Below, one piece after another: positions 9,944-22,986 of a stretch of DNA of 64,000 nucleotides. Origin of the DNA: Phycomyces nitens (taxonomy: Eukaryota; Mucoromycota; Mucoromycetes; Mucorales; Phycomycetaceae). The notes below the pieces were generated by a model, which saw only the letters and a program-made list of their open reading frames with translations, searched no databases and was not told where the DNA came from. The DNA lies in the NCBI GenBank assembly GCA_022702545.1, contig JAHRBC010000005.1, positions 2,542,001 through 2,606,000 on the forward strand, given 5' to 3'. The stretch's first letter is position 1; each line of letters begins with the position of its first letter. A program made the position numbers and the translations under genes.

Positions 9944-12487
9944 TTACGCTTGACCCTCGCTTGTGCGAGATACAATCACCTGGCCTTGGTGGGTCAGGAT
10001 GACCGGGCGTACGGCTGTATTAGAGTCCATTCCAGGCACGTGTTGTCGAATAACATCTGTATGATGCTGATGAGCAGAAGCATAAACTCCCAATCCAATG
10101 TTCATATATGATGGTTGTATAATACGTGGTGATTTTTGTGTTTGTTCTTCTGGTTGAGACCATAACGAGTACAAGAGATTGTCCTCTTGTGTGGAGTCTG
10201 TTGGTGTTTGCCATTCTTTAGTTTTGGTATTTGGGATAATACGTCTGGCCTGCAGATCGTGTAATGGTGTATAGACTGGTGGTTGTCTGTAAAGAAATGG
10301 GGTGGCATTAGGGCTTGTTTCGCGTAGTATAGATTTTGGTGTTGTTGAGGTTGGCCATGGATCAACAGAAAGGATATCAAGTGGGTTTTTTGGCATAGGA
10401 TTTATATCTTGTTTCCACAAGGAAGATAGCGAGGCAGTATCGGTCGCAGTAGCAGAAGTAGTAGCAGAAGTAGCAGAAGTAGTAGCAGTAGTAGCAGTAG
10501 TAGATGGAGATGAAGCTAGACTACGTGATAATAGTAGTGTCGCATTTTGATCTACATTTTTCATATAAAGCCCATTAATATCAGTCTGTCTGGATATTTG
10601 GCTGGATGCCGTGTCTTTTGTCTCGAGTGCTATTGGAAAAGTGGGGTAGAGATCTAGATGAGGTGTACGCCTTTTTACATCGTCGATTCTTTGAGCGTAT
10701 GTCTTGTCAGCCATTGCCAAGGTTTGTTCAAGGGAAACAGTAAATGATTCAATTTCGGGAATAACTATTTCACTCAAGAGACGCCGCAAGTTCTTGATGG
10801 ATCTTTGGAACATCACTCGTGAATGGCGAGCAAAACTCTGGTTACTCTGACCACAATTGGGTAAATGAACTCTGATGGCTGCCATGATTGTATGTGCTGC
10901 AAATGCATTGGAAAGAATCGACTGGGTCTGCTCTGCCATAGAACATGTCAATTGTGTAATATTGGTTGCTACAGCTGAGCACCTCTGCTGAACTGCTGTC
11001 GTAGTTGATCCACAGGGCACCAACACCGCTAATTCCAACATGTTGTATACAAGGTGTAGATGGGCGACCATTTCATCTGGAGGGGGCTGTGTGGGCACAG
11101 CATTGGCATGAGAAGGAAATGGAGTCCATTGAAGGTGTGGAGGAAGAGCTCGTAGCCAATGTAACAGTTCATTATCAAATAAAAGTGCTTTTTGTTCATG
11201 TTCATGTGTCTGAAGAATCGATGTCTCGGTTATATTGGGATTTAGGGCGCGTTCACCAATCTTCATGAGCTGGATATAGGCTACAAACCCTTGGATAATC
11301 TCATGTTCATTTGTATCGTCACCAGGCTGTAGCATTGGCATGTCAATATCAATGTCTTTTGCTTGGATAACCCATGGCTGCTGTCTGTAGATGCTCTGTA
11401 GTTTGTCGAGGCAATAACAAGTCCAAAATACACGCTTTCGAAGCTCTTCTTCTCCATGCGAAAAACTTCGCTTGTGGAGCCGAAGGTCAAGACACATGCG
11501 GTGGGCCATTCCACTATAGATCCATGCTCTACAGCCAGAGTCTCCTATCTTTCCCTGGCGTGTTGATTCAAAAAGACCCAAGAGACAGAGAGCTATGATT
11601 GTGCTTATGCGTGGCCGGTCGAGACTTTTGTCAACCATTCGACAGGCTTGCTCATAATAATCTTCAGGGTCTACGGTTTGGTCGTGAGAAAAGCGTGCGC
11701 CGTGTGCATACATGCTGTAGAGTAGACAGGGTGTAATGAGTTGGCCTTGGTTTTCTAGCTGATTATAGAATTCGCGCTTGGGTATTATTGGCAAGATTGC
11801 ATACAAATGGCGAAAGTACAGAGTGATGAGAGGGTGTCGAATGGCCTGCCATGGTATTTCTGATCCGAGTTCTTCAGTCTCATGCTGTGTTACCAGCCAG
11901 AAACGATCCGGGACGTACCAACCTTCCCGCCCTTCCCCAGGCCATGTGGTACCGAGTATTTCCAGTGCTTTATTTGCCTTTAAGAAACTTTCATTCAATG
12001 CTGCCAAATGTTTCTGGTGAGCCAAGGGAATCGTTGAGTTGCGCGAGGTGTGTTGTGTAGGCGATGGTATTGATCCAGGACTATCGTGTTCTTTTGGGTT
12101 GATTGAATCAAGCTCAATTGAACCGTCCAAAGAAAAAGAACATGATGTATTTCGTGCTAGATTGTGCACGAATGTCAATGATTATTCCAGGGTGCTCCAG
12201 ACCAAGCTTACCTTTACACTTGATTGTTAAAGGTAACCAGAGTAAAGAATGATTGTTACCATGGTGATAAAAAGTATGACTGGGAATTTTTTGTTAAGTT
12301 ACCTGCATACATGGCTGTAGTCCATCGCACTAATCACTTCATTAGAATCTCCATGACGATCATTGCCATCTACCTTGATCTTCTTTACTCGACATGTGTA
12401 ACAGGCTCTATTGACTTTGAATCTCTTGGGTTGGAGTTGGTCATTTGGGTACTCAGTTGGACGCTTCTGCTTCTTTTCGATGCTCAT
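9944..12487 (-). CDS. Zn2Cys6 fungal transcription factor
   Basis: 786 residues from exons 12374-12487, 12303-12329, 12212-12218 and 9944-12156. Spliced this way the N-terminus gives a perfect Zn2Cys6 binuclear cluster with Cys at 29, 32, 39, 45, 48 and 55 (spacings 2-6-5-2-6), beginning ACYTCRVKKIKCDG. The third exon is only 7 nt and provides Cys48. A middle fungal-specific transcription factor domain (about residues 135-330) includes HPLITLYFRHLYAILPII and RAWIYSGMAHRMCLDLRLHK. The C-terminus is low complexity, with an Ala/Thr run, and ends in a Gln/Thr-rich tail. It should bind CGG-type DNA sites and activate transcription; the target pathway is unknown. The C-terminus is 42 bp from the AN1 gene's stop. 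Confidence 0.9.
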
Positions 12488-13426
12488 GGTATGTGAAGGT
12501 GAATATTTTGTTTTTGAAGAGGTAAACAAGTATTATTGATTGGTCTTTTAAACTCCTAGGAGAGACAGATAATAAGATTATATATAATAATAATAAAAAA
12601 ACGGCCCTGAAGAGGAGAAGGGTAATGATTGGTCCGGAAGAGTGAATTATGTAAGCCTCTGTACTTGAAATGATATATTTCTGGTAGACAAATTGGGTGA
12701 CATTATCAAAAAGAAGGTACACAAATATTCCAAAGATTGAAACAGAAATATGCTGATTTGTCAGACTTGGTGAACCCTTGTTTGTCTAATGACCCTTTTT
12801 AAAGATGTTCTTGAGAAGACAGACAATTGGTTGTCTAGTATCAGATAAAATACTCGAGGGAAATGCGTGTTTATCATTGAAAGACATTTTTATTTTATTT
12901 TACTTTATTTTATTTTGGATAAGCAAACACGTTTGATGATCACTTGGTCAGGCCATAATGTCCCAACAAGTAAAATGGTGTTTTTACGATATAATATTAG
13001 GTCAATTTGGCCTTGTATTCCAATTGCACCTCACAAACTAAATATCCGCCTCTAGAGTGCATATAACTCTTGTCAGACTTAATCTCTTTACCGCAGTCTG
13101 ATTGACTCTGACCAAGCCTTGGTATTACATCAACCATAAAGCTTAAAATGGATTCCTGTGTACCCATGTGTCCACAACCCTGGTATCAGTTCTTGTTAAA
13201 AGCACTCTTTACACATCCTGCTCTTGACAGCCCAGACACTTGCGCAAAATGAATATTGTATTTCCATAACTCTGTATGTGTACTACTGATGACGCAGAAT
13301 TTTAAAAAAATACATATATATATATTATTATTATTTTTTTGGAATTCAAAAATATCAACACATTACGTGCGTCTTGGATCTGATTTTCCTCGATTTGAAT
13401 CTCAATCTTTTTCTCTTTCTTTCTTC
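12488..13426. promoter_or_regulatory. Divergent upstream region of the Zn2Cys6 gene and an orphan gene
   Basis: 940 bp between divergent starts. AT-rich, with TTTTATTTTATTTTA runs near 12890-12915 and TATA-type runs near 13314-13335. The last 40 bp before the + strand ATG are a CT-rich tract. No coding sequence can be supported. Confidence 0.45.
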
Positions 13427-13915
13427 ATGTTCGCACGTCCGGTTTATACAGACATGACCAGCGTCATTTCACCCTTGCCCATCAAAGCCTGTCTGGCAAC
13501 ATCTTTTGAGTATCCTTTATCCTGTCCTGAATCGTAAGCAATAACCACAATCCAATAGTAATCATAACAACAGCAATAAAATTAAATCCTAATCCTAATC
13601 CCAACTAGGTCAAATGAAGAAGCTGCCCATGCAGAATTGTTTTCCATCATTGGGAAACACGACTACAACTACCAGCGCAACAGCTGTATTCCATCCCCTG
13701 TTTCCCGTACCATCAATCCCATACCCAATGACACCTTGTTTTGCACTATCCATACGACCACAATGGCAACTATGCGTTCTGTGACTGTTTCTCACCGAGG
13801 ACAAGATTGTGTTTCCCCAGAGCGAGGCTTTGTCTTGGCAGCTGATGCTTGTGTTCCCATTAGAAAGACACGTTCTTACAGTACAAATTCTGGGGAGATG
13901 GCCACTGTATATTAA
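13427..13915 (+). CDS. Hypothetical protein, 137 residues
   Basis: Two exons, 13427-13533 and 13609-13915, with a clean GT..AG intron (begins GTAAGC, ends CAACTAG) and a CT-rich tract just before the ATG. I do not recognise a family. The protein is Ser/Thr-rich with six scattered Cys, no membrane segment and no clear signal peptide; the N-terminus begins MFARPVYTDMTSVI. The splice and leader make it more believable than a random frame. It lies alone, facing away from the Zn2Cys6 regulator, and might be under its control or simply share its promoter region. Confidence 0.55.
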
Positions 13916-14119
13916 CTCACTCCACCGTAAAAAGACTGTACTTTTTGATGTATATTGTGATACTTTCTTCTTTTCTTGTTATTTACCTTGTCTATATAAG
14001 CCTCAATCGATTTTCTTAATATTAGTGTATACATGCAAATACTTTTATATATCAAACACACATAATAAACATAATATTTAGAGTACAAATGATCTCAAAC
14101 CCTTTAACAAAACCAAAGT

Positions 14120-14122
<3 letters not shown>

Positions 14123-14149
<27 letters not shown>
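14123..14149 (+). repeat. Poly-T tract of 27
   Basis: Homopolymer T followed by AATTC. It could be the reverse complement of an old poly-A tail from a minus-strand retroposon, but no coding remnant is visible beside it and no target-site duplication was found by eye. Confidence 0.9.
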
Positions 14150-14153
<4 letters not shown>

Positions 14154-16886
14154 CAAGATCCAATAATAGCTGGCAACTTTGCAAGCGCCAAAAGATACAG
14201 ACTATACATATAATATAGTCAAGTTTCGGTCACGATGATCAAGCTAGGAAATCGTGGCTCGTGAATATATCATAGCAACCGTACAAAACGAGCTCGATTT
14301 ATCAATTAGTAGCGTGAATATTTTCTAAACCTAATCAATAAAGTGTCCAGACTATTGCAACTCTTGAACATCCTCTTGTTCATTTATCAAACCCAGTACT
14401 GTGAATATTACAAAGGACACCTTAAAATAACCACTTGGCCCTTTAAACATCAAATGATAAACGTTTTATCAGTTGAACATTTGCGTACAAAATAGCTGAT
14501 AAAATAGACCATAGTCAGCCGTACATTATTCAAACAGTTTAAACAAATGTCTCAAAAGAGGTTGGCTAGATCAGGTACTTTAATCATAATAGGGCCATGG
14601 AGATAAACATGAGACTCTATAGCCTGTAATGATTATGTTTCTAGAAATTCCTCTAAACAAAAGGCTAAAAGTCAAAGACATAATAATAATAAAAAAAACA
14701 TTTCCTTTTTGATATTGTGTTCAAAAGACATGCTGTATCAGTTAAAAATGACTGGCATTAATAGAGTGATGTATTATAATATCTATCAAAAACAGTTTGC
14801 AAGGAATCGGCATGAGTTGACCAAATCATTAATTATGCAGCCAAAGTGTACAGATGTGTATCCATGGCAGATATTACGACATTTGAGGGATTCGAGTGCT
14901 ATTATAAATTGCTTGGAATACTTGATTTGCCTTGATTTCAGCTAGGCTCTGATAAAGCCAATGCTTGGAATCAATTCTTTGCAGCGAGATAATCTCTGGT
15001 ATTTTCTATTTGCACACGAAATGCCTTACAAAAAGAGAGAGTAACCAATTTGAACCCCAGAGATGACGTAATTGATTTGGATGATGTGAATATTTTTTTT
15101 ATATTTTGGTTTGTTAACTCTCCGCCAATAATCATTAATTCCTATATAAAATAATCTCGTCACTTGAAAGAAGCAAGCGTTTCTTTTACACCTTTTTTTT
15201 TACCAATTTCTTTTTTTTACAAACTCACCAAAAATAATAATTAATATATTATATTACAAATGAATATAATATTTTTTCCGCCATAAAGCAGTGCCCTCTC
15301 ACCAAGCAGATCGCTTGAATACTTCAATATCTACAGGAAGACCCAATAATATCTTGACCTCTTCTTCCAAAAGACTGTCTGTTTTGACACCCCCCCCAGA
15401 AATTACTCTGGTATGAATATTAGAGGTAAAGGCAACAACGAGCCAGGTAGCCTTTAGTCAGATAGACCAAGTACCTCGGCAGATTTGATGTTAAATATCT
15501 ATTGGAATAAACCGTTCATTTCGTCTTTACAACATGGATTATCTGGTTAGATGACCTTATAGCTGTCGTATTAGAATTGGCGTTGTGGTAAGTGAACAAG
15601 CCAATCCACAATCTATATTGACCGCTTGAATACAGCCTTAAAATGTCCTCCTCGAATGCGGTTGGTAATAAGTAAAAAGAATCCTAAATCCTCTCTGTGA
15701 TGGATAACCTTAGAGGTACATACCAATACAGTCTATACATAGTAGAACGGAAAACCCAATGTCTTCTTTTAATAACGTACCCCTAATATTCCAAAAGGTT
15801 CTTTTTTTTAAAAAAAAGGCAAGGAGAAATACGGCCAGTGTGTCTGTCAGGTTAGTCTTCTTCTCTTTCTTTTCTCTTATTTAATGTATGCATTAAGGAT
15901 GATCAAAAACCTTCCTAAAATTGAAACAGTCTGTTTATACACATCGATTTTCATTCGTCGCCTATTCATTTATCACAAACTCACAAGCCTCCTTATTTAT
16001 TCACCAATCACAGCCCTTTTGACCAGTCTGTAACCTTGGCAAATTTCCCTTGTCCTGGATCCCTCCGTCCTCTCATCAGACATACGTGGTGCTTGATGTC
16101 TGCGCATCGGCCTGTCAGAGGAGAGGATTCTCAGGCGATGACTCTGGAATTGTCGTTTTTTTAAAAACGGCATTACAACTGAGAAATGTCGGTAAGTTTG
16201 CTATGCATCGTAAGCTCATTTCATACCACACGCGTTTATACCTTTATATCCTAGTATTACAAAATTTGAACGGGTCCTTTTTTTTATTCTGGCAGGCTTA
16301 CCAACACTCGCGGAAACCCGGTTTCTTAGCTAGCGTATAATGCGCGTGGGAGAGACGCGGGTTAATTAAACGGGAATTCACTTGTTAAACATTAACAAGC
16401 CCTTGAGCTGGATATTTATATTGTGAAGTGTTGGCACCAACCAAGGCTAGCATTTCACAGCAAATATGGGTCTATGGTGGCTCACAATCTTCTATCCTTT
16501 TTGTCGTGTAAAGTGAATGAATCCATACTGCGCAATAAAAATCTAAAATGTGAAAAAAAACATGCTTTCTATGGCTTTTTGAACAATCTTACTATATGGT
16601 CTAGAGGGGAGTGGGCTGTATGATCCAAAGACCAGGTGTGTGGGTCAGATCTGTCGAATACGGTGTTGCCAAGCCAACATCCTTGAAGAGGCTAATCAGC
16701 AGTTTTTGGAATGCTCAATTCAGGTACGAGAAATAAATGGTTGGGAATTTAATCTCCTATGATTTTCATATTTGCCCAGTCTATTTAACCTTGTTTTAAG
16801 CCAACATGGCTTTTTTTTTGTACTGTACTGTATTGTATTGTATTCTTGCATTTAATATAAATAATAAGCCTGGATTTTACACAGGC

Positions 16887-16887
<1 letters not shown>

Positions 16888-16923
<36 letters not shown>
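16888..16923 (+). repeat. (TAA)n microsatellite, about 12 units
   Basis: Perfect TAA triplets in intergenic DNA, starting in ACAGGCTTAATAATAA. Confidence 0.95.
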
Positions 16924-16925
<2 letters not shown>

Positions 16926-17168
16926 CTACATATTTCTCATGTCGTAGGCTTACCGTAATACAAGTCTTTCTAAACAAGGACTTCTTGTGTGTATGGCGAT
17001 TGATGATATGTGCATGAGTGTACAACCAGTCTAGGAACTTAACCCAGCAATATTTATTTTACTGTTTTTTCCCAGCACAGCCTCTTCCATATCCATTCCA
17101 CTCTTTTTTTTTCCATCATCTTTTTTTTCATATACTTCTTTCTGGTATATGAAACCCTCGTCTTGGTT

Positions 17169-20100
17169 ATGATTTCCCAACACACAAACCAACCTACGCT
17201 CCTTACTCTCCATGATGCAATTACCGACTCTCCTGTATATCGTACCAATGTACACCATTATGATGAGCAACTCGATCATTTAGAGAAATGGCTAGATTCT
17301 CTATCTCGCCATTTAAAGCTCTACACCGAGAAAATCAATAGTAATTCTGAATCCTTTGTTGAAAAATCCATCTCTGATTGTTAATTACTAGAACTGAATC
17401 TCGAGACTGACATTGTTTGTCAGCGCGTTGTACCTGTCGGTATTGAGAGTGCTCTAATAGGTAAATATCCAATTATCGATTCAATTAGCAAACCACCCCC
17501 CTCATATATCCAATAGACCCTGACGTGACGATGCCAATATTAAAGAGCTTTGCCAATGCTCTCAAGGCTGGCCTGTCGTTCAAGTCAAAGTTGGTAAGAT
17601 TTGTAAACAGTATTGAGTGTGTATTAGTAAACATACAGGGTGACTAAATCACTATAGGTATCCGACCTCGAGGAAAATCTTGTCCAGCCCTTGCAACAAT
17701 TCCTAAAGACTCATCTAAAGGATTTCAAGGTTTGGCTATACCGAATTTATGGGCCAGTGGGTATACTTGTTATTGATCATCAATTATTAGTCATTCAGAA
17801 AACAGCATGAAAAGGCACTTGAGCAATACGAAATCCAGCTCTCGCGCTATTCCACCCAAGGAAAAAATAAAGAGCCGTCAGCACTGCGTGAAGAAGCGTT
17901 TAGGTTGTACGAAGCTCGTAAGGCGTATATCCACATGTCTGGTGAGCATGTGGTGCGGATAATTAAGTTCCGGTCACTGTTGGAGCACTGTTTAGTTGAA
18001 CGCTTCTCCGCTGCCACAACAGCTCACAAGGAATATGATGTCGACCGCCAGTTGTGGGATAATCTAGACACCATGCTTGTTTCATGGAGGCAATGGCTCG
18101 TAGACGATAAGCGTACGTGTATTTACCAGCTAAAGAAGCACGAACTGGCCAGAGAGAAGCTTGAGATGGAGTATCTTTGTGAAGTTGAGCCTTGTCGCCA
18201 GCTAGAGAGCTATGGAGACTCTGAAGTTGCACAGGAAAAGCACGTTCCGCTGGCTACACAGGCTACACAGGCATCGAGTCTCAATGAAGATCACCAATCT
18301 GGCTCCAAGTGGGGTTATCTGTTTCTACGCAACTCAAGTACCTGGACGCGTAAATGGTTCTTTTTACATGATGGCTATATCGGTTTCTGTTCAACGTCCA
18401 TTAAGAGCAAGGACATCAATACGGTTATTCTGGAAGAACGAATTCCGGTCTTAATGTGTACCATTAACCCCCTCAAAGATACTGATCGTCGGTTCTGCTT
18501 TGAGATCAGCTGTCAAAAGTATGTATATATAAGCAATATAATCCATTTTGCTAACCAATTTGTTTAAAGGGCAACTTATATTGCCCAGGCGGAAACAAAA
18601 AAGGATATGGAAGGCTGGATAGATGCCTTGGAAACCAGCCGATCGTTCATTGTACGAAGAAACTCTATTCCCCCTCGCCGAGCATCTTCAAACGGAAGCC
18701 ATCGCTCGCTCACAAGCCAAAGCGATTCTGACTCCACACGCTCTAGATCACTTGGGGTTGTTAGTGCAAAATCCCGGTCGACCACTGAAGTAACCACACC
18801 AATCGACGTTCCTGCGATCTTGAGTACAAGTCCTACAAGTCCTCTTTCCAACCTTCCTGGGTTTGCCCATATCCAGGGAATACAGTCAATTTCGCCTTTC
18901 AACAACATCCTAAAGAACACAAGAAAGTCCTCTTTGGACAGAATGATCACTTCAAATGTCTCTCTTGTCATGCTGTCGACTTCACACGAATTCGAGGCCA
19001 TTTCTCTATCTGAATCCATTTCCCTGACCCCTCTTCTTGTATGGGGAGCAGCTTCTTCACAAATAAGAGCGGCATGTTCACTTAACAACAATCTTTTGCC
19101 ATTGTGGGGAATTCCATGGACAATTGCATTTATGAATGTTCAATTCTTATCTAATACAGATACATCCTTGGCCTCGCCATCAAAAATGCTTACAGAAAAA
19201 GAAGTAATCTGGCCTATTAGACCAACAGATGCGCCTGAACCAATAAAGGTGAGTATTCCTGGCTATCCCCCTCACTTGGAGGTTCACAACAAAGGTTTGA
19301 GAAGTCTCTTTGGTGGCGTTACAGACTCTGAAGTGGTCTTGGATGGTAAGTATTGGGCTCAGAATCTGTTGACCAAAAAACAAAAAGGTTTCTAATAGTT
19401 ATTATTTATTTTCAAGTATTTATCTGCTCCTTGAGAAAAAAGCCTACCGAAAATGATTTCAAGTCTTCTACAAGCCCTACTTCACCTGTCATGGACAGTC
19501 TTTTGTCCCAAATAACTACTGCTTATCAGTCATCCTCAGCAGAACTCGGGTTCGCCTACACTGGCCGTGCATTTATCACACAAGATACTTTTTGGTTTTA
19601 TAGCACCATGTTGATGACCTGCATACACACCGTAAGTCCAACTATTTTCTGTATTATTTGTGCCAACATCAAATCTTCTAGGTCGCTGTACGTTTGCAAG
19701 ACATTAAAGAAGTTCGGGTCATTAAAGATTTGGTATTGTCTTCCGAGGAAGATTATCAAAACGGACTCTCGTGCTGTGCACTGGTTATTGAACTTATGGA
19801 TGAAACCAAGGGCCCAGTGACATTTAGTTCGGTTATGTACGATATTAATATTCTTGCAGATAAATTGAGATTTATGATATCCAACGCAAAGAGCAAGGTT
19901 AGAGATATATACATTGGTTGCCTTGTTTTCGTATCAATTGACGATTTAAACCCTTGAAATTGCGCTCTAGTCTACCGATCTCAACAAAGTCTACCAAGAA
20001 ATCCAAAGAATGTCAGATACAAAGTCCAGCAAGAGCCTTCAGGACCAAATGGTATCCTCTGATTTTTCATCATACAACATATTTGGTGCCGAGATCCCAA

Positions 20101-21945
20101 CCATGAATTTGTCTGTTACTCCTTCAGAATCAAAGAGTAGAGCAGAGAATATTCGTAATGGAATCAATACCCTGCGGAATAAGCAGAGCGAGGCCAAAGA
20201 AACGGCTCGTACATTGACAAAGAAAGTACTCAAGAGAGATCGTTCGACAAAGACTCCAAACACCCTGATAATAGAGACGAAGAAACCGGTAGCTGCCCCA
20301 GTAGATCCCGATGCACTACCTTTATCTATCAAAGCACCAACTAGCCCTTGCTCTTGCGATTGTCCAGACCACCTCGAACGCCTTGAATCTGAGTGTGAAC
20401 TTCCTATTTCTGCCAAGCGTTTGTTTGAGCTCATGTTTTCTGACAAGGCCAATGCCTCTCCAACAGATGGTGGGGTTTGGAAAGCAAAGAATGAATCCGT
20501 AGATGGCCATGATTTGACCGTAACAAATTGGGAACAAGAAGATGGCAAAATGACGAGAACTCTAAAGTATATTATGCCTGTAACAAATCCTATTGTCAGA
20601 CTAAAGGAGGCCGAAGTTGTGGAGAACCAAGTTATAGTCAAGCAAGATCCCTATTTGCGTTACGTGGTCCAGATATCTACAAAGACAGCCGCTTTGCCTT
20701 ATGCCGATGCATTTATTCCTTCAGTACGCTACTGTATCACTTGGGTTGGCCCATCCAAATGTAAACTTGCGTGCTATATGGGTGTAGCATGGGTAAAGAG
20801 CGTTATGATCAGAAGTGTCATTACTCGTGCTGCTCTCAAGGCCATGGGAGAAAGTGTTTGTTTGTTTGTGGAAATCCTACAAGATGAGGCAGACAAGGTT
20901 GCTGCGCGAGTGGAAGAAGAACGTCGATTAATATTTAATGGTCATAATGTGTCTGAACGAGTGGAAAATGGGAATGACATTGTAGACGACCAACCGTTGG
21001 AAGATTACGCTGAAAATGACGATAGAAAGGACCTTACAGATTTATCGTACACGAGTGGTCTTTCAAAAACACAGTTCCATACAAACTATACAGATGACGA
21101 AGAAGGCGAGGATACCCTTAGAAAATCAGCAGAAAATCGACAACTTGATGATTCTTCTCGTGTGAATTCCAATTCTGTAACTTCGTCGAGCTGTCTGTCG
21201 CCCGCTTCGCCTACATCACAACAACATTCGATCTTGAATTCCGGACACACTGCCGAAAAGCAAAAGATCAAGTCAGCGACATCATTACGGCGCAAGGCTA
21301 AAAAGGATGAATTCACAGCAGGTTGGGGGTCCAAGGTGCCTTTGTTTACAATGGTGACAGTCGTGTCTGCCATTTTATTGCTCTGGGTTGGGTTTGGCCG
21401 CTCTAGTGTCAATTTACAGCCAGAAAACATGAATATTGGATCGAACAATTCAATTGCAACAAACTCTGTAATTGACAGAGTAGTCTCAAGAGCTGTATAT
21501 CTAAAGGATCTCGAAACAGGTGTCTTGGAAAACCATATACTGCCCCCTTATTCAAAGGCTGAAAGGTAACTTGCGTTTACAGTATGATATTTTATGTTTA
21601 AATAACAATGTGCTTACCATTTGCTTTTACCCCATTAGTTTCCAAGCATTCCTTAAGCAAAGACGTACAGATGATATATCTACAGTTCAACACCAGTGGT
21701 TCTCTGGAAAGAATTATAAAATGGCAATTGAACTCGACTCTAGTCGCGAACGTATTGCTATCATGAGACACGATTTACTCACCATATTTAGAATGCTCAA
21801 CAAGGTCGATACTCAACTTCTCGAGAATGAGTATATGAACTGGCTGAAAGATAATCGACAGAAATGTAAAGAGTATTCTTCCAATGTCTATGATCTTGTT
21901 CAATGCGATCGTATCGATGCACAACTCCTTACATTCAATGAATAA
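17169..21945 (+). CDS. Lam/Sip3-type sterol transfer protein (BAR-PH-GRAM-VASt-TM)
   Basis: 1408 residues from ten exons: 17169-17340, 17392-17460, 17517-17593, 17658-17729, 17791-18518, 18570-19345, 19417-19631, 19682-19897, 19971-21565 and 21639-21945. Domains in order: helical BAR-like region (about 15-290, with QHEKALEQYEIQLSRY), PH domain (about 300-400, GSKWGYLFLRNSSTWTRKWF), long Ser-rich linker, GRAM-like domain (about 640-745), VASt sterol-binding fold (about 915-1080, ISAKRLFELMFSD) and one membrane segment (about 1231-1252, FTMVTVVSAILLLWVGFG). This order matches the Lam1/Lam3 (Ysp1/Sip3) group of ER-anchored proteins that move sterols at ER-plasma membrane contacts. A helical tail after the membrane segment would face the ER lumen. 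Function is inferred from architecture. Confidence 0.9.
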
Positions 21946-22638
21946 TTTATGTACTTGTTTTTCAAAATTAATTAATTTCTTATATTAGAGTGCAATTCCT
22001 ATACTATCATTACCATTAAATATATTACTTGCTGATTTTATCAGATTTTCTTCCGCAATTCTTTTCATCGCATACCATAAAATATTTGAATGATATTCAA
22101 TATTATGGGGGGTTCAGTTGAGCCTAACTCACAATTTTTTTCGAATAATAAATTTGAAATACTTGTAATTTTTAGGAACTTTGTTTGAATCCTATAGACG
22201 CCTTTTTTTTTTAAAAAAAAAAAGAAAAGAAAGAAACACACGAAAAGTCTTTATAAATACGTTACAGTTCCAATATATGAGAACTGTATTTTGATAAGCT
22301 ATAAAAATATGACATAACATCCATATCTTTCGTCTTTTCTACTTGTGTACTACTTTCTTGCTGCTCCTTCAAAAATGACAAGCAACAATGATCATCGAGC
22401 ATAAAAAGACATGACTTGAGGCTACCGATCCTTCTTTAACAGTTAAAGAATCCAAGCTTATGAGACTATGTAGTTTCTGGACCGAAAACAAAAGGCTGGA
22501 ACTTTTAAAGTAATATGAAAAAGGAGTTTTACTGCGTTTGCAAATGAGATAAATACAGTGTAGCATAGGCACAATTGTTTTTATTATGTCGACGTATTGA
22601 TTTCCAATGAGCCACCGTTGAGCTATTATATGTGCTAC
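21946..22638. other. Intergenic AT-rich region before the first LTR-like repeat
   Basis: Contains the sterol-transfer gene's 3' UTR and a T10A11 tract at 22203-22223. No gene is supported. Confidence 0.5.
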
Positions 22639-22986
22639 TGTTGTGTTTTATGGTATTAAACCAATACAAAATAGTAATGGAGATATAGACAGTAAGTGAG
22701 TACTTTGAGACTGTATATAAGCTTGTCTTTATTAAGATACAGAATGCGCCGCTCTTTATATACTCTTTCAATGTGCTGTTGTACTAACTCTTGGACTTCC
22801 TGATACGTGGGGTCTTTCACCACATTAAGATATTAGATGGAGTGAGCTTCTGAGCTCAACATCCATGTTACTATTATTCTTATGCATTGCTATAATTCCT
22901 TTATCGTACCTTATTAGCTCTCGGCTAATCTGTACTTATAGCTTATCTATATGTAAAATATACATTAATAAGGCTGGATCACCACA
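22639..22986. mobile_element. LTR-like repeat, copy 1 (348 bp)
   Basis: Starts TGTTGTG and ends CACCACA, an imperfect TG..CA terminal inverted pair as in retrotransposon LTRs. It matches copy 2 (26045-26392) over its full length with no indel; I count about 25 differences, roughly 93% identity, mostly transitions. TATA-like motifs are present on both strands (TATATAAGC on +, AGTATATAAAGAG on -). Flanking 5-mers do not form an exact target-site duplication, so this may be an old full-element LTR or a solo LTR. Confidence 0.75.

Larger units (their letters stand above)
13916..17168. other. 3.2 kb intergenic region, repeats but no supported gene
   Basis: AT-rich, with a 27-T tract at 14123-14149, a T8A8 tract at 15802-15817, a (TAA)n microsatellite at 16888-16923 and a CT-rich tract just before the next gene. 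A frame at about 16050-16200 can be spliced but has no ATG and no family match. No RNA gene was recognised. Confidence 0.5.

Noticed and set aside
10302..10550. Plus-strand Val/Ala-rich frame
   Set aside because: Antisense of the Thr/Ala triplet run in the Zn2Cys6 gene's last exon; no independent support.
16050..16340. Frame with a possible intron (donor GTAAGT, acceptor GGCAG) giving about 60 residues
   Set aside because: No ATG at or near the start, no recognisable family and atypical composition; most likely chance in a gene desert.
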